This document shows positions 21,424-32,119 of a stretch of 64,000 bases of DNA, piece by piece. The notes beneath the pieces were generated by a model, which did no database searches, had not been told where the DNA came from, and saw only the letters and a program-made list of their open reading frames with translations. A program made the position numbers and the translations under genes. Source of the DNA: Prorocentrum cordatum (taxonomy: Eukaryota; Sar; Dinophyceae; Prorocentrales; Prorocentraceae); assembly GCA_963575745.1 (NCBI GenBank), contig CAUYUJ010014181.1, positions 292,001 to 356,000 of the forward strand. Reading direction: 5' to 3'. Positions within the stretch are counted from its first letter, which is position 1. The number at the start of each line of letters is the position of its first letter.

Positions 21424-22003
21424 GTTCGTTCTAGGCTCTCTCCCTCTACAGGGATATTCAGAAATAGTAATAGTATACAAACAGTCTGGGACGAAGTTTT
21501 GAGTATTTTTGACCATTTTCGAATATTTTTCCCTACCTAGGCTCTGCCTAGAAGGGTTCTTACTCTATCTGAAAGGGGCCTGGCAGTGGGAACCGGCCCG
21601 GGCGGTTCCCCCAGGATCCGCCCCGCGGTTCCCCCAGTTACGTCCCCTTAGCTTAGCGTTGCACATCTCATCTTAGCCTTGCATAGCATAGCGCAGCTTA
21701 GAATAGCATAGCCTAGCATAGCATAGCTTAGCATAGCACAGCGCAGCAATATATAGCATATCATATCAGATCATAGCATAGCATAGCATAGCATAGCATA
21801 GCGCAGCATAGCATAGCATAGCATAGCATATCATAGCATAGCACAGCATAGCATAGCGCAGCATAGCATGGCATAGCATAGCATAGCAACTAATGCTGCT
21901 TTCCTAGGGACTCCAACTTCTAGGTAGGGTCGCACTGGGGTAATGTGACTACTTGTTGTTTTTCCTCCGAAGCCGCCAGAAGGGGGACACGCCCGACCTA
22001 ATT
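21424..22003. mobile_element. TIR-E copy 1, expanded by a satellite
   Basis: The left part (CTCTCCCTCTACAGGG, ATATTCAGAAATAGT) matches the left part of TIR-E copy 2 at 36,241. The right end GGGGACACGCCCGACCTAA (21,984-22,002) matches the right end of copy 2. A GCATA satellite fills the middle. It has no coding capacity, which suggests a non-autonomous element. Confidence 0.5.
21677..21888. repeat. GCATA pentanucleotide satellite
   Basis: AGCATAGCATAGC with GCGCAGC and ATATC variants, about 40 units, inside TIR-E copy 1. Confidence 0.95.
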
Positions 22004-22008
22004 CTAGT

Positions 22009-22240
22009 CCTCCTAGATGGGGTCGGAGGATCAAGTCGTATGACCGATGCATCAAACACGCGGCTCGATGTGGAGCCCGATCGGCTTCACGTCGACGTCG
22101 CCGATGCATCGCCGACGTCGACGATGCATCGCTGTTGCATCGCCGATGCATCGCTGATGCATCGCCGATGCATCGTCGATGTATCGGCGATGCGGCCCGA
22201 TCCTCCGACCCCATCTGCTCGGACCCCATCTAGGAGGCCT
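22009..22240. mobile_element. Fold-back element FB-A, copy 1
   Basis: The left arm CCTCCTAGATGGGGTCGGAG is mirrored on the right by GATCCTCCGACCCCATCT and then CCCCATCTAGGAGG. The centre is a run of the self-complementary word GCGATGCATCGC. The whole unit could fold into one long hairpin. No transposase frame is present. Confidence 0.8.
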
Positions 22241-23489
22241 CTATTCGTAAATTTGAAGGCTTCCGCTCGTCTTGGACTGAATGTGTATCGGCGAAGAGCG
22301 ACCAAACACGCGCCATAGCCCCAGCGTTCAACAGTGCCCCGCAGCGCCTTCAAATAGCGCCCACACAGCGACCAGCAGCGACCAACAGCGCCATGCCCGC
22401 TTTGTGCGCGTTTGGGCGCGCTATCCCGCCTCCCCTCCCTCTCGTCGCTCCCGCCAGCATTTGAGGAGCAGGGCTGGGGGGTGCGAGAAAACCAAAAAGA
22501 TGTCCCACGGCGTAGCGCCGTCCCAGCACTTGCGTCCTCCCTCCGCTGACCCATCGGCGCGTGAGATGTCCTCGGGCGTTTTGCCCCCCTCGCGTCGAGG
22601 GAAGGCGACATGCGAGGATCGCAGGCGCGCGGTATCTGACGATGCCGTGGCGCGTGAGCTCCCGTCAGCACGTCGCGGGCTCCCGCGCGCGGGGAGGGCA
22701 CATCAGTGGAGGAAAAGGTACCCGTACCTCCACCATGTCCTCGTTTTCCCCTTCTTGGGCCTCCTGGGATGCCCTCGTCGCCGCCGCTGGATTCGCATCG
22801 AAATCCTCGTCAGAACGCACCCCAGGAGAGGTCCAGGGAGTGGCGGTATCGGTACCTTCAGTTTCCCCAGCGCATGTTTTCTCGGGCCGCGCTCGCAAGG
22901 TAATCGTGCTTCTGTTTTGAGATGCTCCCGGTCTTCGCCGTTTCCGCCGCCCGCCGCTTGAACTTGCAAGGCTGGTTCCCCCCCCCCCTCCCCGCCGCCC
23001 CGACGACGCACGCGACCGCGAACCGCGAGGACGCAGACGAGGACAACGACGACGACGGTGACCGCGACGGCGACACGTGTGACACCGCAGCGAGACGGAC
23101 GTTGGGACGACAACGGGCGCGTCCACGGCGACGATGACGACACCCATGCCAGAGAAGGCACCGAGGACGACGACGAGGAGCGGACAGATAACGAGGACGA
23201 CGGAGAACCCGCAGGGCAGGTGGAACCACCCAGCGGCTGTGGTTTGGCTTGGTCACGTGTCGCCCGTGCCGCCTCGGTCGGACCGCCGCCATTGACGATG
23301 CGTTCAAGACGATACAAGCGTGATTTTGTTTCGTTGACGGTGTCGCACTGTGCGTTACCATAGTGAACCATTAGGAAGTAACATAACGAACGATAATTTG
23401 CCTTACATAATTCTATATTGATGTGTATATATAGACATGAATATAGCATCTGTTTCGATCGATCTGGTGTAATGTATGTCGATACGTAT
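22241..23489. other. Unassigned sequence
   Basis: No shared repeat found. A GACGACGACGG patch lies near 23,045. An open minus frame (23,500-22,703) is Arg/Ser-rich and unconvincing. Confidence 0.4.
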
Positions 23490-23830
23490 GTGTGGTCCAA
23501 TGCATGTGGTGCTGTCTACGTTGCGCAAAATATGTAGTGAAATTCATGGTGCGAGCGATCAATTTGTGGAACGCATGCGCGAAAACAGCATCGTGCAACC
23601 TATGCGCTGCAAACCACTTTGGGCGATGTGTGCGGTGCAGGCTAAGTGGTGCAATCTACGCGGTGCAATCCATGTGGTGCAATCTAAGTTTCGCAGTACA
23701 TGTTAAGCAATATCCGTGGTGTTACCTACTCGCTGTGCAATCGAAGTGAAGCAATCTAGACGGTGCAATATAGTTGGTGCAACAGATGTGGTCGTGCAAC
23801 CTATATGTTGTGCAGCTTGTGCGGGGTGGG
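23490..23830 (+). repeat. Degenerate GTGGTGCAATCTA repeat
   Basis: About 20 imperfect units of 14-25 bases. They are clearest at 23,636-23,800 (AAGTGGTGCAATCTACG, CGGTGCAATCCATG, TGGTGCAATCTAAG) and decay toward the left. Confidence 0.75.
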
Positions 23831-23894
23831 CAATCAATTGGATGGCAATCGTTGACGTTGTAATTGATTGGACTGCAGCCGATTGGACTGCAAT

Positions 23895-24070
23895 TCGAAA
23901 AGACGACGGGCGGCGACGAGGTTGTGACGGGGCGGCGCCGGCGAGGCACCGACGACGGGCGGCGACGAGGCGGCGACGGGGCGGCGACGGCGATCACCTC
24001 GCCTCCAGTCTTGCCACACGGCCCAAACGAGCAGCGGCGACGAGGCAGCGACGAGGCGGCTGGGGCGAAC
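23895..24070 (+). repeat. GGCGACGAGG-type repeat
   Basis: GACGGGCGGCGACGAGG and GCGGCGACGGGGCGGCGACG words recur. Low-complexity frames only. Confidence 0.7.
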
Positions 24071-24159
24071 ACGGCCGCCAAGACGGCCACACGGCCCAGT
24101 TCGTCAATGTACAAGTGAGAACCCCTAAGTGCTACATTTGGTTGAGGAATATGGATGCG

Positions 24160-24320
24160 TGAGTTCATGTATGTATGTATGTACGTACGTACGTATGTAT
24201 GTGTGTAATGTATGTTTGTAAGTTCTTGGTTTACGTGCATGTGTTGCACGTTGCGGCGGAGATGTATGCATAGTAGTTTATGTTGTACGCACGTATGTAT
24301 GCATGTGTGTACGCATGCAT
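24160..24320. repeat. GTAT microsatellite
   Basis: TATGTATGTATGTACGTACG and related tetranucleotide runs, interrupted. Confidence 0.85.
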
Positions 24321-24774
24321 GTTTGTTCATTCGGAACGGGAGGCAATTTGCGAAACGGCGCGTCGTTGTGCAAACTGGCGCGGGTTCGGATCGACCTGGC
24401 GCGTTTGCAGCACCCCGAGGGAATCTGGCGTAGTCGCGGCCAGTCCCGATTCATCCCGGGCTGCATCCAGCGGCCCTCCTCATCGGGCCTAGGAGCCCTG
24501 CTGCGTTCTTGCGAGGGCCTCTCAGGGAGTTGCACCTCAAGGGGCCGGAATTCCCGACTGCGCTCTCCCTCCCGGGTGCTGCCCCCCACGGCAGGACTCC
24601 CGCGCCGGCCGGGCAGGCGCAGCACGCCCAGATGCCGCCCGCAAGGCCCGCGAGAGAGCCCCCTCTCGCGGCGTGCCCCCCCCGCCTTCCCCCCCCCGCA
24701 GGAGCTCCGATGGTACCGACCAGCGGAGAGGTTCTGCGTTCCCGAGCGATGCAGCCGGGCCAGGGCATCAGATC
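24321..24774. other. Unassigned sequence
   Basis: GC-rich mixed sequence. A + frame (24,303-24,917) is open but has no recognisable motif. Confidence 0.35.
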
Positions 24775-24960
24775 GAGGTTCGCCCAGGGAGGGTACCCGA
24801 ATGTTTTTTCGTGTTCGTGGGGTGTTCTGGTGCATCCCGGGGGAGGGCACCGTCGAATGTACGTCAGTTTGGCCGGCGGAGGGTCTCATGTTCTTGAAGG
24901 ATGTTCTTCCGTGCTAGGTCCAGCTTTATCGGGCGTCGCCCCAGCAGGCCACGGGCATGG
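24775..24960 (+). repeat. Dispersed repeat J, copy 1
   Basis: GGGTACC, GAATGTT, TCGTGTTCGT, then GCCGGCGGAGGGT, CATGTTCTTGAAGGATGTTC and TTCCGTG match copy 2 at 50,180-50,355 in order and spacing. Confidence 0.6.
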
Positions 24961-25117
24961 TACGCCCCACTGCGCCTGATGGCATTTCTCCATGTGGGAC
25001 CATGGAGAGAACGCAAGATACGATGTCTAGGAATGTGTATGCGAAACTTTTGGCGAGAAGTAGGTGCAGCCACCACCACACCCAGCCACCAGCCAACCAC
25101 ATCCACCCCTCCTTCAG

Positions 25118-25445
25118 CACTTGCCCTCATCGTCGCACGCAGGCCGCCCAGCTCATTGGATGCCATGTTTTCTGGTCGCAACCGGCGAGATCGGTGGCTA
25201 CCAATTTTGTGTTTCAAATGCTGGTGTCGGTTGCGACCGATTTGTTTCGAGATCGGTAGCGACCAAACGGTCGCGACCTATCTGTCGCGGCTGGTCGCAA
25301 CTGGGCGAGACCGATCTTGCAATCGATTGCCATCGGCCGGGACCGATTGGGAGTGCCGTTCAGTCGCTACTTCTCGCGACCGCAGCCAGGTGTAAAATGA
25401 TCTGGGCCTTCATCTGCTGCCCCCATCGACGCACGCAGTCCATAG
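25118..25445. repeat. GGTCGCGACCGAT repeat with matching flanks
   Basis: The words GCGACCGAT, GATCGGTAGCGACC and GGTCGCGACC recur between 25,175 and 25,390. The block is bordered by near-identical CCCTCATCGTCGCACGCAGG (25,125) and CCCCCATCGACGCACGCAGT (25,419), which look like flanking direct repeats. Confidence 0.55.
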
Positions 25446-25459
25446 GGAAATAGTGCACA

Positions 25460-25645
25460 GTGGAGACCCGTGCCAAGACACACCCTGCTTGCCTCCAGGG
25501 TGCCCTGGGTTTCTTGGGCTTCGATGGTTTCGCTATGGAAAGCTTGACGCTACCACCAAAAATCAATGGACGTCCTGGGGTCTCAGGTTTGGGTTTCTTG
25601 TGGGAGGGTTCCTCTGGACTGGCCTCCCCTGTATCCCTTGTGGAA
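25460..25645 (+). repeat. Dispersed repeat C, copy 1
   Basis: Landmarks are GTGGAGACCCRTGCCAAGA, CACCCTGCTTGCCTCCAGGG, TTTCTTGGG, GATGGTTTCGCTATGGAAAG, GGACGTCCTGGGGTCTCAG and GGTTTGGGTTTCTTGTGG. Five more copies lie at 48.0, 55.8, 58.1, 58.6 and 59.6 kb, all on +. Confidence 0.85.
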
Positions 25646-25685
25646 TACCTGCCTAGTGCGGTTCAGTGTCTGAGTTGCGAAGAAG

Positions 25686-25845
25686 ACGGATTTGCACAGC
25701 CACTGCCTTTCGGAGATCCGCGCGGATTTCGGGGATCTGCCCTGCCCTCCCCCCTTCCTGCGCGGTCTGCGCGCCAGGGCGTGGGGTCCAGCGCAGATCC
25801 AAGAACTCCGCGCGGACCTTCCAAATGTTTATGCTTATGCAGTTC
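25686..25845. mobile_element. Fold-back element FB-B, copy 1
   Basis: The left arm is GGAGATCCGCGCGGATTTC. The right arm GTCCAGCGCAGATCCAAGAA and CTCCGCGCGGAC is partly its complement. GCGCGCCAGGGCG lies in the centre and CCAAATGTTTATGC follows. The left arm is decayed compared with copies 2 and 5. Confidence 0.65.
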
Positions 25846-27280
25846 GCTTTCTTATAACCCTCGCAAGTCGTCAGTTTTGGTCCCCCCGCTGCTTTTCTCT
25901 CGGCGGTGAGTGGGGCTGGCCCTAAAACCTCCTCGTCGCGGCGGAGGTAATTTTCCCTCCAGTGTTCGGCGGCTTGGATCATGTTGGGGGCTTCAGGGGG
26001 ACTACCCCGCGCGACAGTGGAATGTTGAGCACGTTTGTAAGAGGAGTGCAACCTTTCTCAGATTCTCTTTGAGAGCGCAAGTGCTAGTAGCCGTCTTTTT
26101 TTCTCTCCTGCAAGAACCCTTGTTGATGAAAATTGCCAGGCTAAACACCGGCAAACTAACAACAACAAAAAAGTGTTAGTAGCCGTCGTAGTCGCAGTCG
26201 TAGTCGTAGCTGTCGGCGTCCTTGTTGCGCGGCGGGTGCCGCGGGAAAAAGTAATTAGTTACCCCCTATTGGTGGGGCACTGGTCCGTGGATAAGGCCGC
26301 CGAGCAATTAATTAGTTACCCCCTACTGGGGGGTTCTAAACCCTCACTGAGGTCATGTCTAGTGCCCTTCGGCCCATCCCGCTACCGTGCCTGGGTTGTG
26401 GGTTCGGGCCCGATTGGGCCCGACGGAGTCACGGAGAAGACGCGCCAGGCCCCAAGAGATTTGAGAGCGAGGGGTTCGGGCCCCTCAAAAGACTCCTCGG
26501 GAGTCAGGATTGAGGCTGAGAGGACTGGGCCCAGGACAGGAAGACACGCCCACTCCGTGCCCCGAGGCACGGTGGCGGATTATTTGGCTCAATGGCCTTT
26601 CAGCGTTTGCACGAACGTCGTGAATCTTTCACAGCCTCGCCCCCCGCAGATCTCGATGCATTCACGTGGGCCAGCTTTCCATCCTGTGTCATTCAGGAGC
26701 GGAAGACAATACAGAAACACATAAACGTATATTCCCAGGCAATAGGGAGAAATATTTAAATATGGGAAGTGGGGGGGGGGAAGACGAAAATCCAGTAAAT
26801 ATTGCAAATTACGGGGAATCCTTGGATTCGTGTATAGTTATTCGTGTATTTGGAATGCTGGCAATCTCTTATGCGCCTGGCTTCTTATCCCATGCCTCGA
26901 GACTCCGCGTGGTGCCCTGGTCGTACTCGATCTTCAGCTGAGCCCTCGGAGGCTGGTCCATGGTAAGAAACGACCGAGGAGGTATTCGCGGCTTTTTTTC
27001 ATATTTATTCTGAGCCCCCGATCAGCTTTACAATTTATTATCCAGCTGCCTGCGGCAAACCCCGCCACCGTGCTGGTGCAACAGCGCTGCAGGAAGGAGA
27101 CTGAGTGTTCGGACAACGCCAGTCCAACAGGTGGTCCGATAAGGACGACTCGTAAGCTTGATCTCGTCGTCGCCCGCGCGGTAGAAAGGAGGTCGATTTC
27201 ACACCTCGTGGAAGTTCAGCCATTGGTCTGAACGGGAGATGGTCGTGATCATGGTCGGCATCGTCTGCGTCCGCGCGGTA
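25846..27280. other. Unassigned sequence
   Basis: No gene seen. TAATTAGTTACCCCCTATTGG (26,251) and TAATTAGTTACCCCCTACTGG (26,311) form a 60-base direct repeat. A short GTAGTC/GTCGTAG run is at 26,170-26,215. Confidence 0.5.
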
Positions 27281-27320
27281 GGAGGAGGAGGAGGAGGAGG
27301 AGGAGGAGGAGGAGGAGGAA
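27281..27320. repeat. GGA microsatellite
   Basis: Clean GGA run of about 12 units just upstream of dispersed repeat D copy 1. Confidence 0.9.
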
Positions 27321-27344
27321 GAGGACCAGTGTAAACCCAAGAGC

Positions 27345-28163
27345 CATCAACGATGATGGACTGCACCCTCCCTCCAAACTCCCTCTGCATAGGCCCCTAC
27401 AACGGTTGATTTCCGTTGAGGGGTCTGCCCCGTTGGAAGACAATCGTTTGAAGACCCGGAAGCATGCCAAAACATTTTTCTCGGGATTCCAACGCCACGG
27501 ATCAACTTGATTGTTGCGTCTTGACGATCTTGGATCGTGCCAGACCGCCGTTCCTCGGATTTCACCACCGCAAATCAACGTGACCCTTGCGCCAGCAAAA
27601 TCCGGAATGCTTCCGAAACGCAATTTCTGGTACGTTGATCGTGGGAACCCGTGAAATTCTTGCAAATTGTATGAACGAATGTGCGTGGCGCTAAAGCGAG
27701 AGCCACGTGTTGACAAGGACCCGCCCTAAATCCGTGAAACTCTTGCATCTGTTTAAAACGAATGCGCGCGGCGCTGAGGCGAGAGCCATATTTCGAAAAC
27801 GGTTACCCTCAGTCCGTGAAATTATTGCAACTGTTTGAACGAATGTGCGCGGCGCTAAGGCGAGAGTCACATTTTGATAACGGGCGATCCTCACTCCGTG
27901 ATGCTCTTGCAATTGTTTTGAACGAGTGTGCGCGGCGCTAAGATGAGAGCCGCATTTTGAACACGGGTTACCTTCAATCCGTGAAGCTCATGCAATTTTG
28001 TTGGACCAATGTGCGCGGCGCCAAGGCGAGGGCGACATTTGGAAAACCGCCCGCCCTCCATCTGTGAAGCCGTTGCCATTTTCCAAGCTTCATAATCATA
28101 TAGTGAGGAAGTCTTAGGCGAAACGCCCGGCCCGCCATCAAAACTGGCCTCGGGGTGCGACAG
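27345..28163 (+). repeat. Dispersed repeat D, copy 1, with 82-bp internal tandem repeat
   Basis: The left part (CACCCTCCCTCC, AACTCCCTCT, TTGGRAGACAA, CCAACGCCACGGATCAAC, TTGATTGTTG) matches 62,380-62,640. It is followed by five 82-83 bp units starting at 27,651, 27,734, 27,816, 27,898 and 27,981. Each has GTGAARCTCTTGCAATTGTT, GAACGAATGTGCGCGGCGCT, AAGGCGAGAGCCACATTT and CCCTCARTCC. The end, AGGCGAAACGCCCGGCCCGC then TGGCCTCGGGGTGCGACA, is shared with copy 2. No coding frame persists. Confidence 0.85.
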
Positions 28164-28410
28164 TCTAGGCCTCCTAGATGGGGTCGGAGTAGATGGGGTC
28201 GGAGGATCGCGCCGCATCGCCGATGCATCGACGATGCGGCTCGATGTGCAGGCCGATTTGCTTCACGTCGACGTCGCCGATGCATCGCCGACGTTGACGA
28301 TGCATCGCCGGTGCATCGCCGATACATCGCCGATGCATCGCCGATACATCGACGATGCGGCGCGATCCTCCGACCCCATCTACTCCGACCCCATCTAGGA
28401 GGCCTCTAGA
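28164..28410. mobile_element. Fold-back element FB-A, copy 2
   Basis: Best-preserved copy. TCTAGGCCTCCTAGATGGGG, TCGGAGTAGATGGGGTCGG and AGGATCGCGCCGCATCG on the left are mirrored by GCGATCCTCCGACCCCATC, TACTCCGACCCCATCTAGG and AGGCCTCTAGA on the right. The centre is CGATGCATCGCC repeats. It begins exactly where repeat D ends. Confidence 0.88.
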
Positions 28411-28434
28411 CAGGGGGACGTTATGTATAAGGAC

Positions 28435-28675
28435 AAGGACTGGAGGAGGAGGAGGAGAAGGACCAGGAGGAGGAGGAGGAGGAGGAGAAGGACCGTAAGG
28501 AGGGAACAGGAGGAGGAGGAGGAGGAGGAGGAGGAGCTGGAGGAGGAGATGGAGGTGGAGGAAGAGGAGGACGAAGAGGATGAAGAGGAGGAGGGGGAGG
28601 AGGAGGTGGAGGTGGAGGTGGAGGAGGAGGAAGAGGAGGAAGAGGAGGAGGAGAGGGAGAAAATGAGGACGAGGA
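28435..28675. repeat. GGA/GAG array
   Basis: Interrupted purine tract with GGTGGAGGTGGA variants. It abuts S array 4. Confidence 0.93.
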
Positions 28676-28679
28676 GAAG

Positions 28680-29230
28680 CAAGCTTATTGGGGCCCTCTT
28701 GGGGCCCCCTGGGAGCCTCCTGGGTGGCCTCGTGGGGGCCTCATCGGGGCCTCCCGGGGCCTCTTGGGGACCTCTCGGAGCCTCTTGGGGTGGTTCGGGG
28801 AAGGGATTGGCCCACCTGACGCCCTCAGAGGCCGTCTCGGGGCCTCCCTGAGCCGCCTTGGTGCCCTCTAGGAGCACTTTACGGTCGTCTTGGGCCCTCT
28901 TGTTTTGGGATTTCTTGTGCGATCTTGGGGTCTTCTTGTGCTGACTCGGGGCCCTGTTGGGGGCCTCATGGGCTGTCTTGAAGCCATCTTGGAAGCCCCT
29001 TGGGTCGTCATAGGCGGTCGGAAACCCAAATAGGCGATAACCTGCACAGATTTCAAACACTTAGGGAATATCAATGATGTTGGCCTCTGGGAGACTCGGA
29101 GCGTCTCGAGGCTGTCTTCAGAGTCTCTCGAGTCATCTTGGGTCAGTTTGGTGTCATCTAAGCTGTCTGCGAGGTTGTCTGGGACGCCTTCTTGGCCCTC
29201 TCGAGGCCGACAAGACCGCCAGAGAGCAAT
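28680..29230 (+). repeat. S array 4
   Basis: CTTGGGGCC, CTTGGGGACC and related words every 9-12 bases. The spacer at 29,008-29,080 has GGCGGTCGGAAACCC, AAATAGGCGATAACC, CACTTAGGGAATATCAATGA and GTTGGCCTC. Confidence 0.85.
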
Positions 29231-29439
29231 TGCAGGGGTGGTGATCTGACTCGCCCACTCCGAGCAGCCCCAGTGGCTGATTTCACGGTTCAGCAGGGGA
29301 GAGAACAGAAAATAAACGTTGATGCCCAGGACAGTATGCACAAATATGCGAAGGAGGAGAAAACGGAAATTTGGAAGACATTGGAATTAGTTGGGAATTT
29401 TGGAATGGATGTTCATCTATTTGTCTGCGGTGGGCGGGG

Positions 29440-29812
29440 GGGGGAAGTCAGAGGTAGAAGGCCTTCTCAGAAAGCGGTGGGGCTTCTCAGAAACCCCCGC
29501 GCTTTCCGAGAAGATTTTTGTGTCTTCGCGGAAGGCTTTGGCAACTTGTCAAAGACCAAGGGACTTGCCGTTCCCTCTGAGAACGCCCGCCCCTTCTTTC
29601 TTCCCCCCTTGCGTGCCCCCAAGGCTGCCTCGCGGGATGCCAAGACATTGGCGGGGGGGGCCAAGTGAGAACGGGGGCGGGCCTGCTGAGAAGCTTCCAG
29701 AAAGCCTTCCGCGAAGATACAGGACACCTCTCAGAAGGCCGGGGGCCTTTGAGAAGTCCCGCCGCCTTCTTAGAAGGCCTTCTCCTCCTCATCTCCCCCC
29801 CTCCATCGCCGC
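29440..29812. mobile_element. Fold-back element FB-M with ~110-bp arms
   Basis: The left arm at 29,448-29,555 (AGAAGGCCTTCTCAGAAAGC, GGGGCTTCTCAGAAACCCCC, TCTTCGCGGAAGGCTTTGG) is the imperfect complement of 29,690-29,800 (AAAGCCTTCCGCGAAGATAC, CCTCTCAGAAGGCCGGGGGC, CGCCGCCTTCTTAGAAGGCC). The central 130 bases are unrelated. Both strands carry similar open frames, as a fold-back must. Confidence 0.75.
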
Positions 29813-30231
29813 CGCAAGTCGGCCACAAGACGGCCCAGACGAGTTCTATCAGAGGGAGGCCACTGAGGACAAAACCGCCCCTTAGCCTCACTTGGGGCCC
29901 CGTCTCCGCATTAGGGAAATTTTGAATTTGGGCGGTTTGGTCGGATACGTCTGCAGAAAAGACATCCTTATCCCTACTGAGTTTGCTTTCCTAACGTTGG
30001 TCCATTCCCAGAGTTAGGGGTACAGTCAACCCGCATAGTTTGGATGGGCAACCTTCCCAAGGATACCTTTGTTGCCTGCTCGGTCCATCCTTGGCCACTC
30101 TCGTTGGCCGCGCCCCGCCCGAAAAGCCTTGACACAGCCTTCCGATGTCCTTGTGCATCCTCATCGTGCGCCCTTCTGTGATACGGGTCGACTCGATCCC
30201 CAATCTTCTGGGCCTCCCTGACTTAATTAGG
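29813..30231. other. Unassigned sequence
   Basis: Mixed sequence, no feature seen. Confidence 0.45.
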
Positions 30232-30565
30232 TCCTCCTCCTCCTCATCCTCCTCCTCCTCCTCCCCCTCCTCCTCCTCCACCTCACCCTCCTCCTCCTCC
30301 CTCCCTGCCAGGGTTTGGGGGGGTACTTCTCTCTTGGCTTCTCTCAGGGCGCGCCTGGGCGCGCCTGCGCGCCTCGTGGGGGCCCCGGCGCCCCCCGCCG
30401 CGCCAGCACGCGCGGCCCCCCCCCTCGGCTCGAGAGGGCGGCCGCGGGCCGCCGCGGCGCGGCGGCCGCCGCGGCGCGGACGGAGGGGCGGGCGGGCGGG
30501 CGGGCGGGCGGGCGGGCGGAAGAGGAGGAGGAGGAGGAGGAGGAGGAGGAGGAGGAGGAGGAGGT
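30232..30565. repeat. TCC tract, GC-rich core and GGA tract
   Basis: A pyrimidine TCC run (30,232-30,300) and a purine GGA run (30,518-30,565) face each other. Between them lies a core of GCGCGCCTGGGCGCGCC-type words and a clean GGGC repeat (30,488-30,520). The complementary runs could pair across the core. Confidence 0.85.
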
Positions 30566-30740
30566 CGACGGACAGAGCGAGGAGGAGATCGGGGAGGAGA
30601 TTGGGGAGGAGATCGAGGAGGAGAGTGGGCAGGAGATCGAGGAGGAGATCGAGGACGAGATCGAGGAGGAGATCGTGGGGGAGATCAAGGGGGAGATCGG
30701 GGAGGAGATCGGGGAGGAGATCGAGGAGGAGACCATGGCA
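30566..30740 (+). repeat. 12-bp GAGGAGATCGNG tandem repeat
   Basis: About 13 units of GGGGAGGAGATC or GAGGAGGAGATC. The + frame reads as EEIG/EEIE tetrapeptides. With the triplet array in front, this looks like a repeat expansion and not a protein domain. Confidence 0.85.
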
Positions 30741-30886
30741 CCCCGCATTATCATTGAAGAAGAAAACACGGGAAAGCCATGCCCTGCCGGGGAAACCGTG
30801 TCCTGCCGCGGAAGCCAAACCTCGTCATGATCATGTCAGGGAAGCCATGCCCTGCGGGGTTCCCCCGACATAGAAGAAGAGACAAC

Positions 30887-31055
30887 GACATAAACATCAG
30901 CTCGTGGCGCTCCACGCAGATTTCTTGGATCCGCGCTGGGCCCCCTCCGCGGCGCCTCCGGCGCCAGCCCTGGCGCGCTCCGCGCGCCGCGGATGGGAGT
31001 CCAGCGCAGATCAAAGAGATCAGGGCGGACAGCCAAAAGTGTATGTTCATGGCGA
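30887..31055. mobile_element. Fold-back element FB-B, copy 2
   Basis: CGTGGCGCTCCACGCAGATT, TCTTGGATCCGCGCTGGGCC, GGCGGCGCC-like centre, GGCGCGCTCCGCGCGCC, then GTCCAGCGCAGATCAAAGAG on the opposite arm. Flanks ATAAACATC and GTGTATGTTCATGG are shared with copy 5. Confidence 0.75.
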
Positions 31056-31299
31056 TGTTTCTTCTAAAACAGCCGAAAAATGGTATGTGGCCGAGCACAA
31101 ATCGTTGACCACCAAACGTGCCCGAAGTTGCAACCGAGAGCATAGCGTGACCGAAAAATGTGACCGAACTTATGAGTCGTCATGGTTTCCAAGCATTTCG
31201 GTCACTCGGGCGCGGCCGGACAACTTCGGGCGCTAGTTTCGGTCCCGCACGGGCTGATCTGCGGGCACAGTTTCTGTCGCCTCCCTGATACGAGGCTGC

Positions 31300-31516
31300 G
31301 TGGTTATGATCATCCAACCTGTTTTTTTGATCACCAAGAAGAACTTCGAGCACCAAGACAGCATCGAAGCTGCACGGTTTTCACGTGTCGGGTCCCGGGA
31401 GGCGAAGCTCGTTCGGCACTTCGCCAGCGTGTCGGGCAGACACTGTTTGGATCTTCTTCGGGGTGCTCCACATTCTTTCTTGGACGTGGTCCTCAAGATC
31501 GATGGGAACAACATCT
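31300..31516 (+). repeat. Dispersed repeat H, copy 1
   Basis: TCATCCAACCTG, GATCACCAAGAA, TTCGAGCACC, CACGTGTCGGGTCCCGGGAG, GGGGTGCTC, GGACGTGGTCCTCAAG and CGATGGGAACAACAT match copy 2 at 35,876. Confidence 0.75.
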
Positions 31517-31584
31517 CGCCATGATCGAAATTTGCACACGCCGGTCGTTGACAGTACGTGCTATATTGGGCTCCGGATCCCAAG

Positions 31585-31715
31585 CTGCTTCAGGCGCCGT
31601 CCTGCCTCAAGGGTCGAGCGGTTTTCCCGCTTGCCTCCTCCGGGGGCGGGCGGAAGCCCTTTCTACTTCCAACGCCTTCCTACTTCATGTTTCTACCCAT
31701 TTCTTCCGACCGGTG
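31585..31715 (+). repeat. Dispersed repeat L, copy 1
   Basis: AAGGGTCGAGCGGTTT, CCTCCTCCGGGGGCGGGCGG, CTTCCTACTTCATGTTTCTA and CCC match 36,765-36,905. Together with repeat H it indicates a duplicated block. Confidence 0.6.
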
Positions 31716-32119
31716 AGTACTGTATCGGGGGAGCGTAAGACCCGGGTTTGCCAGGACTCGGGTTCGCCATCGTTTTTTGACGACCGCGACTCGGATTTTG
31801 ACGAGGAGGAGTTTCGTGGGATGTCTGCAGCGGGAGGCCTCGTCAAAATGCAGGCTCGGCCTCGTCATTTTTGTTGACGACCTCGTCGGGGATTTCCGAG
31901 TCCCCCGCAACCGGGTCTTACGTCTCCCCGACTGTAGGTTCGCGTCGTGTCGACCAGCGGCGACCCTGCCGCCTGCGTTCACCGTTGAGCGCCGCTGGCT
32001 ACCCAGAATCGGCCGATGTTGAACGATCTGACGTTTCGGCAACGGCGATCGTTCCAGGTTGACCGATCCCGCGGCGTGAGAAGCTAGCGCCGAAGTCGGC
32101 ACGACACCAACCTGCCGTG
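31716..32119. other. Unassigned sequence
   Basis: No feature seen. A short GACCTCGTCGGGG/GACGAGG theme occurs at 31,800-31,900. Confidence 0.4.

Noticed and set aside
20470-21540. 356-codon + frame
   Set aside because: Crosses GGT, GGA and GGC patches and the 19-base palindrome, with no stable codon preference.
26380-26440. GGGTTCGGGCCCGATTGGGCC as a possible tRNA T-arm region
   Set aside because: No acceptor stem, D-arm or anticodon arm could be fitted around it.
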